Origin: Trogon surrucura
Lineage: Eukaryota > Chordata > Aves > Trogoniformes > Trogonidae
DNA: 64,000 nucleotides
Reading direction: 5' to 3'
Assembly (NCBI GenBank): GCA_020746105.1
Contig: CM036626.1
Span: 13,720,001 to 13,784,000, forward strand
The notes beneath the pieces are model-generated. The model was not told the origin of the DNA. It did not search any database and worked only from the letters and a program-made list of their open reading frames with translations. The number at the start of each line of letters is the position of its first letter. The first letter of the stretch is position 1. A program made the translations under genes and the position numbers. This document shows, piece after piece, positions 43,201 to 49,200 of the stretch.

Positions 43201-46200
43201 ATTGTACCGTAAAAAGGCCTGGGAAGAGCTAGGAGTGGGTTAGAGTGTTTTCAGGAATTTAATTTAAAATACAGTTGGGACTCCTCTGATGCACTCTAAA
43301 AGCAACTCCCACCTGACAGACGACGACTCGCCTCTTAAGGCAGCCCTACTGCTTCCTCAAACACAGCCCCCTTTTTTTTGAAGTGTAGAAAATGAGTCCT
43401 AGTGTCTTATTTGGCACTTTGCAAGAACCCATATACTTACATTAAAAACTTCCTTTTTAAATCAAAAACGTTATGATTTACTGCAGGAGCTAACTGTCTT
43501 CATAACAGTAATGAAAATCATGAACCGGGAGAAAAGATTCAGTGAGTTTAGAGTTTAGCTATGTTGATATTCAGTTTAATTCCTTAAAACTAATACTTGT
43601 CACAAGTGGATTAACATTTTCATAGTAAAAGCCTACCTCTGGCTCCAGCATAGGTTTTCCTTTCTCATTACTAGTGTGTGCAGTGCTGCACACATCAAGT
43701 GTACCAACCCACAAGCTAAAAAGGAATTAAGCCTTGACATGTGCTGTAGTGATATGGCCACTGGCTGCTCTGGAAGCTTTTAAAAGCTTTTTTTGACTTT
43801 TTTTTTTAAGTTTGACCAATCCCTGAAAGGAGCCATGGTGATTGTGCTCTCATCTGTCCAGAAACGCAGACGTGCTTATTAATAAAAGCTTCCGGTTTAA
43901 CCACTCCTCTTGTGGTCCACAGTTCAGAGGTATCAGTTCTTAATTTTGTTTGCAGACTGGACACTTGGCATAATCTGTTACAATCTTTACAGCTATAGTT
44001 ATTTGCAAATTTAGGGTACCAAACAGCAGAGCTCTTCTCTGAACTAGACTCTGCCACCATAGTTGGCACATGTGGGATTTTTCAGGTCATGCAGTGCAAG
44101 GTCTGTGGAAACTATGATCCCATACAAATTGATGGCACATAGAAGTGGTTCGCATCTTGAATATAAAAGGAAAAGGATGACAAGATAAATAAAATGGAAG
44201 AGTTTACAGCATAGGTTGTGCTGTGATGCAGTTCTGGGCATACCTAAAAGTCCAGCATTCTTATATTTGTCACGCAGAAACAGGACTATCTGTGAAGTGT
44301 GAGTAAAAGAGACTCAGCATAAAGCGTTAACACTGTGTTTTCCACGCTGATGTTGTATATAAGAGCAAATAATGTTGTCTAATTACGTTTCTGTTTTATG
44401 TCTGGGGAGAAAATGAGTTCGGAACTAGAATGCAGATACTCTGCGGCTGTTCATGTCGGGGCAGGGGTGTGGATTAATCTGGGATCTGCCACCCCTGATG
44501 GAATTGTTGCAATTATTGTAGGACGTTATCCTGCATTCTGCTGGACACATTGTTCCTTCCACTGTGTGCTGAATATCAGTCCCAAAAAAACTGCATGTTT
44601 GCTTGTGCTGGGGTAAAAGCTGCATTAACCAGCACCAATGCCTTTGCTCATACGTTGGAGTGCTGTTCAGGTAACGTGTGTGGTTGTGGAAAGTTTGCAA
44701 AAGGGGGGCATGTATTCCCCAAAAGCCGGCATGGCTCTGTAATGCGCTGTGTGCTGCCGTCTGTTAAGTGCGTGTTTGTGACGCAATTGAAATAATCAGT
44801 GCAAATTAAAAGCTCACTCCAGCAGCTTCAGAACATCAATTCCTGCCTAATATTGCACATCCCAAGGGATGTGTGTATCAGTAGTGTCAGACTTTAGGAA
44901 GTCACTAATGAGAATCATTCTTCTTGGCCAATCCATTGTCAGCTGTTGTGCATCAGAAGGCATATTGATACGTGGCACTCATCTTGAAGGATATGAGTCC
45001 CAAAGAACTGCAAGCGCCAGGAAGCTGTTTACATGAAATTCCCCAATATCTTATGGGACGACTATATAAATAACCAATACTTAAGTCAAGCATATTCCTC
45101 CTACATAACTCTAAGCATTGGTAAACGTTCTGTTGGCATAAAATGGCTCAGTATTCCAACACGCTCAGTAGTATTCGTACATTACCCAGCAGCATTATAA
45201 GCAAAGTGCCACCCACATTTACAGAAAATTGTTTGTTATTGGGTTTCGTTTGGCTTTACCAAAGAGGAAGCTAACCAAGATGCCAACTAAATGGAACATC
45301 TCAGACTATCTCTACCAGAACTGAGGAGTGAAGTAGCTTCCTGTAGCTTCTTGCCTTAACTGAATGGTGTATCTCAAACTTTTATCCCTTTCTTCCACAT
45401 TCAGTCTTAAAATGCACGATTTTATGGCATTTCTCTAACACTGCAATACTTTATGGGGCAAGGGAGCATTAAGCACTGTACAGCACTGCTGATTCCCTGC
45501 AGCTGCCCCCTTCGTTTCATTTTAAGAGGAAGCACTTTGCAACATACAACTAGGGACGCATACAGCCTGTTCACCTTACGTGGTACGTCCTTAATTGTAT
45601 ACAACAAGCCAGTTCTTACTTCACCCTCGTGCTATGCACCCCCCCAACAGTTAGCTGCTTAGTGGGCTCAGCACCATGTTTTCTTGAGTCCTGTAAGATC
45701 ATCCGTCTGAACAAATTGCAAAGGAGGACTAGATCACTGGGCATGCAGAGACATGGCTGTTGTTTGTCACGAGTACGTGATTATTCTCACTTGTTTACAG
45801 GCTCTCCCTCTCTACCAGATAAGTACCGCCACTCTCGGGAGATGATGATGTTGCTGCCAGCCCATCGGGACCGACCTAGCAGTGCCATGTATCCCGCAGC
45901 TATCATGGAGAACGGACAGGTAGCACATGTAACTTCTTCTGTGTCAGTCCAAGCACCTGATACTGTGACTTTATTTTTGCTATTTTTGATGACCTTAAAG
46001 CTTCCCTTTTTATTTTTGCAAAGCGCACAACTTAGGATCATTTTCAGAGGCAATGCAGAACTTGAAATATGAACAGCCCCAAAAAGCCATCCTCTTTGGT
46101 AGTCAGGTGGTACAAATTGCAGTGACTGTTCCAGTGGCAACACGCCCTGCGAAAAGGGACTCTCCTGACTTCCAGCTTTATCCTGTGAGTCCTGATCCAC

Positions 46201-49200
46201 TGCAAGTAGTTGTACTGTTTCATTTGTTCATTTTTCTAGATCCATGATCATACTGCAGACTAGCCTCAAAGCTGATTCTCAATAGCTTTGTGGTGATTTC
46301 CAGTGGTAGAAGAAAACTACGAGAGGCTGAAATAATACGCTGATATAGTGTCTCCAATGAATCTGTGCCCATAGCAAGTACTTTCTCTGCCGAACTGAAA
46401 CCTTCAGTGTGCCTATACAGAAGCATTTTGATCTGGCCCTGGCATGTACCTCTGAAGGGAATCTCCTGATCGTGCCCACTTACCGCCCATCAGTTCCCAT
46501 CAGAGAACTGTCTCGGAGCCTGCAAACTCAAATCTTTTAAATTAAACCACAGCAGAAGGTAAAGGGCACATGGTACATTCGAGTACGGGCACAAGACCAG
46601 GCTAGAGCTCATTTGAAGTAACTCCTCCAGAGAACAGAGGCAGCATGAACTGTGGGACCTCAGCACCGCTAAGAGCTCCACAAGTACTGCACTGCAGTAC
46701 GTGCTAATGTAGACAGAGCCCAAGGTTGCCGTTAACTTTTTTAGTTAAAAAATTGTCTTTGATTACAAAAGGCAAACAGAAGGCCCCAGGATTCTGCACC
46801 AGCTGGTCTGTAACTTTTTTTTTACTTTTCTTTACTAACTTTCTTCTCCTTTAGCCTCCAAATTTCCAGCGAGCCTTGATCCAGCAAATGATTGGACCCT
46901 GCAAACCGTGCAGTGATCCCAACCTGTCTGTGGCTGAGAAAGGTACTCTTCCTAGTTAGCATGTATGCTTTCTAAAACATTACTACTCTTGGTCATGCTA
47001 CAGCAAGTAACAAATGGGCATCTGTGTTTTCTAGCAGAGTGTGTTCTCTCACTTTTTTTTAATTAACAGTTCAATTAACCAAGCCCTCTGCCAACCTATA
47101 GTCATTTCCGATCAGTCACAGAAGGGTGGCATTGCACAAACCTCTTTAGTTGAAAAAGCCCTCCGAGTTTAACATTTTGTTATTGAAACAAATCCTGCAG
47201 CCTTCATCAAGCAAAACTTCCAAGGGAGCAAACGAGCAGTTACCTCAAAGAAGACTGCAAGATTTGGACCAGACTTTTAAATAATGAGATTTACTGCTTT
47301 TCTTGATAGGCATTTATTGTTCAAAAAACTAACCTTTCTTGTAATCCCTCTCTGAGGTAGTGTTATATTTATCATTAGGAATGCATGCTTTAACTCATTG
47401 CTTTGAAAAAATAGTCAGAGCCCCTGCAGAAAAACACATGAAAGAAGAGTTAGTTTGTTGGGAAAAGGAGACTTGTAAAAGGGGTGCCATGGACAAAGTG
47501 ATGGGCTCAAAAAATTACCTCAAAGGCAATATCCTGAAAAAGCAGAAGAGGGCAAAAGTCATGAGTCAAAATCTGAGTCAAGGAGGCAAACTAAGCAAGC
47601 AAGTCATGCGTATGGCTGGGCAAAATGGTGTCTTAAAAGATTTTTAAGGCCAGGAAAGACCATCGCAACCCTCTAGTCTGACCCACATAATGCACTCCAT
47701 TCAACTTCTATCAGTAGTATTGTTTCAGTAACTGTGCCTGAACTAAATTCTATCTTTTAAAAAAAAAATCCAAATTTTATTTAAGAGCTTCTAATAAATC
47801 AGAATCCACCACTTTAGCAATGTGACAGCCTTAGAGAGAGGTCCAGATTGAAACCAAAAGCAACTCTGAATAAATGGCAGAATGATGACTTGATGACAGT
47901 AATGAATGGTGACGACAGAGTTAAGACCAGGGGTGACAGATTAAGAGCTCCATCTTAGCCATGTTTGTTTGAACAGAACGTATGACAAGAGGTGGGTGAG
48001 ATCTTTATACTGGGCAGGACAAAGATTTGGACAAGGCAGATAAATATTTATTACCTGTCTAGGAAAAATACTTGTATTTGTGGGTGATATTATGCAAGAG
48101 CGTAGAATGCAGTGCAAAGAGAAGGGGATCGAGGGCACAATCCCCTGCAGAGGCCCAAAGAAGCCATGAAAGACACAGACGATGTTCAGTAATTGTTTGT
48201 TCCTGGGGGATTCTGTGATGGGAATCCCTGTTCTTCAGCCAGGTTGGTGGCACAAATGCAGTTACAGGCATTTTTTGCAGCCCTTGAACCCTCATCCTTC
48301 TTTTTAAAACAGGATGTCATCTGCCTTGGTTTTTGTTAACGGGCATGCCCTGTGAATTTGCCTACCGTCCTCCTTGCCAGGTCAGAAGCTCTGCTCAGTA
48401 ATTCTCGCTGACAGCAGGGTGACATCACTCACTCGGAGCAGAATGGTTCAAATGCAGCTTCCCTGCTAATTAAACTTGGCCACCAAGTCGCTGAACGCTG
48501 TTGTGGAGACAGAGATGAGCTAGGACAGATATGAGGAGCTCCCTGGTTAGGTTCCTTCCTGAAGCGTTTTGGATAAAACCCTGGTTTTAACAGGCAGCAG
48601 CCACTCTCCAAAGTCATCTGACCTGAGGATGATTTCCAGCACTTCTAAATGCTCAAAAGGCTGTGACTTAGGGAACACTGAGAAATTATAAATGAATTGT
48701 GCACTGGGGTGTCACGTTCTTCTCTTCACTTTCTTCTACTGCAGCTCAATGTTTAAAAAAAGTGCAACAATCATTTTACAGGCCAAGCAAATCAGGTTTG
48801 TTCTTTTCACTTGATGCTGGTATGCTGCAGGAGACTAGTGGGGCTGGCACTGCTACACATCCTGTCCCTCTGGTTTAGCCTTCTGACACCAGTCGCAGTA
48901 GCACAAATTAGAGCACTTGGGCGTGCGGACGGGGTGCTCAGAAGAGTCATCTGAAGCCCCATCACTTGTGTCAAGATGTAGCCCTTGGTTTGAGGCTGTT
49001 CTCTGTCAAGATCCTTTGTGTCATCTTTGTCTGCTTTTTTCCAGTTTCAGGGTCTCTCTTTAAAAGCAACATTTATATTTTTACAGGTTGTGTTCTGTCT
49101 TACAAAGCTGTCACTTTGTGATCTTTTTTTACTTTAGGGAATTTTAGGTCTTGAGGAGCTAACTCAAAAACTAAGCAGAGAAAAAAATACAAAACCAAAG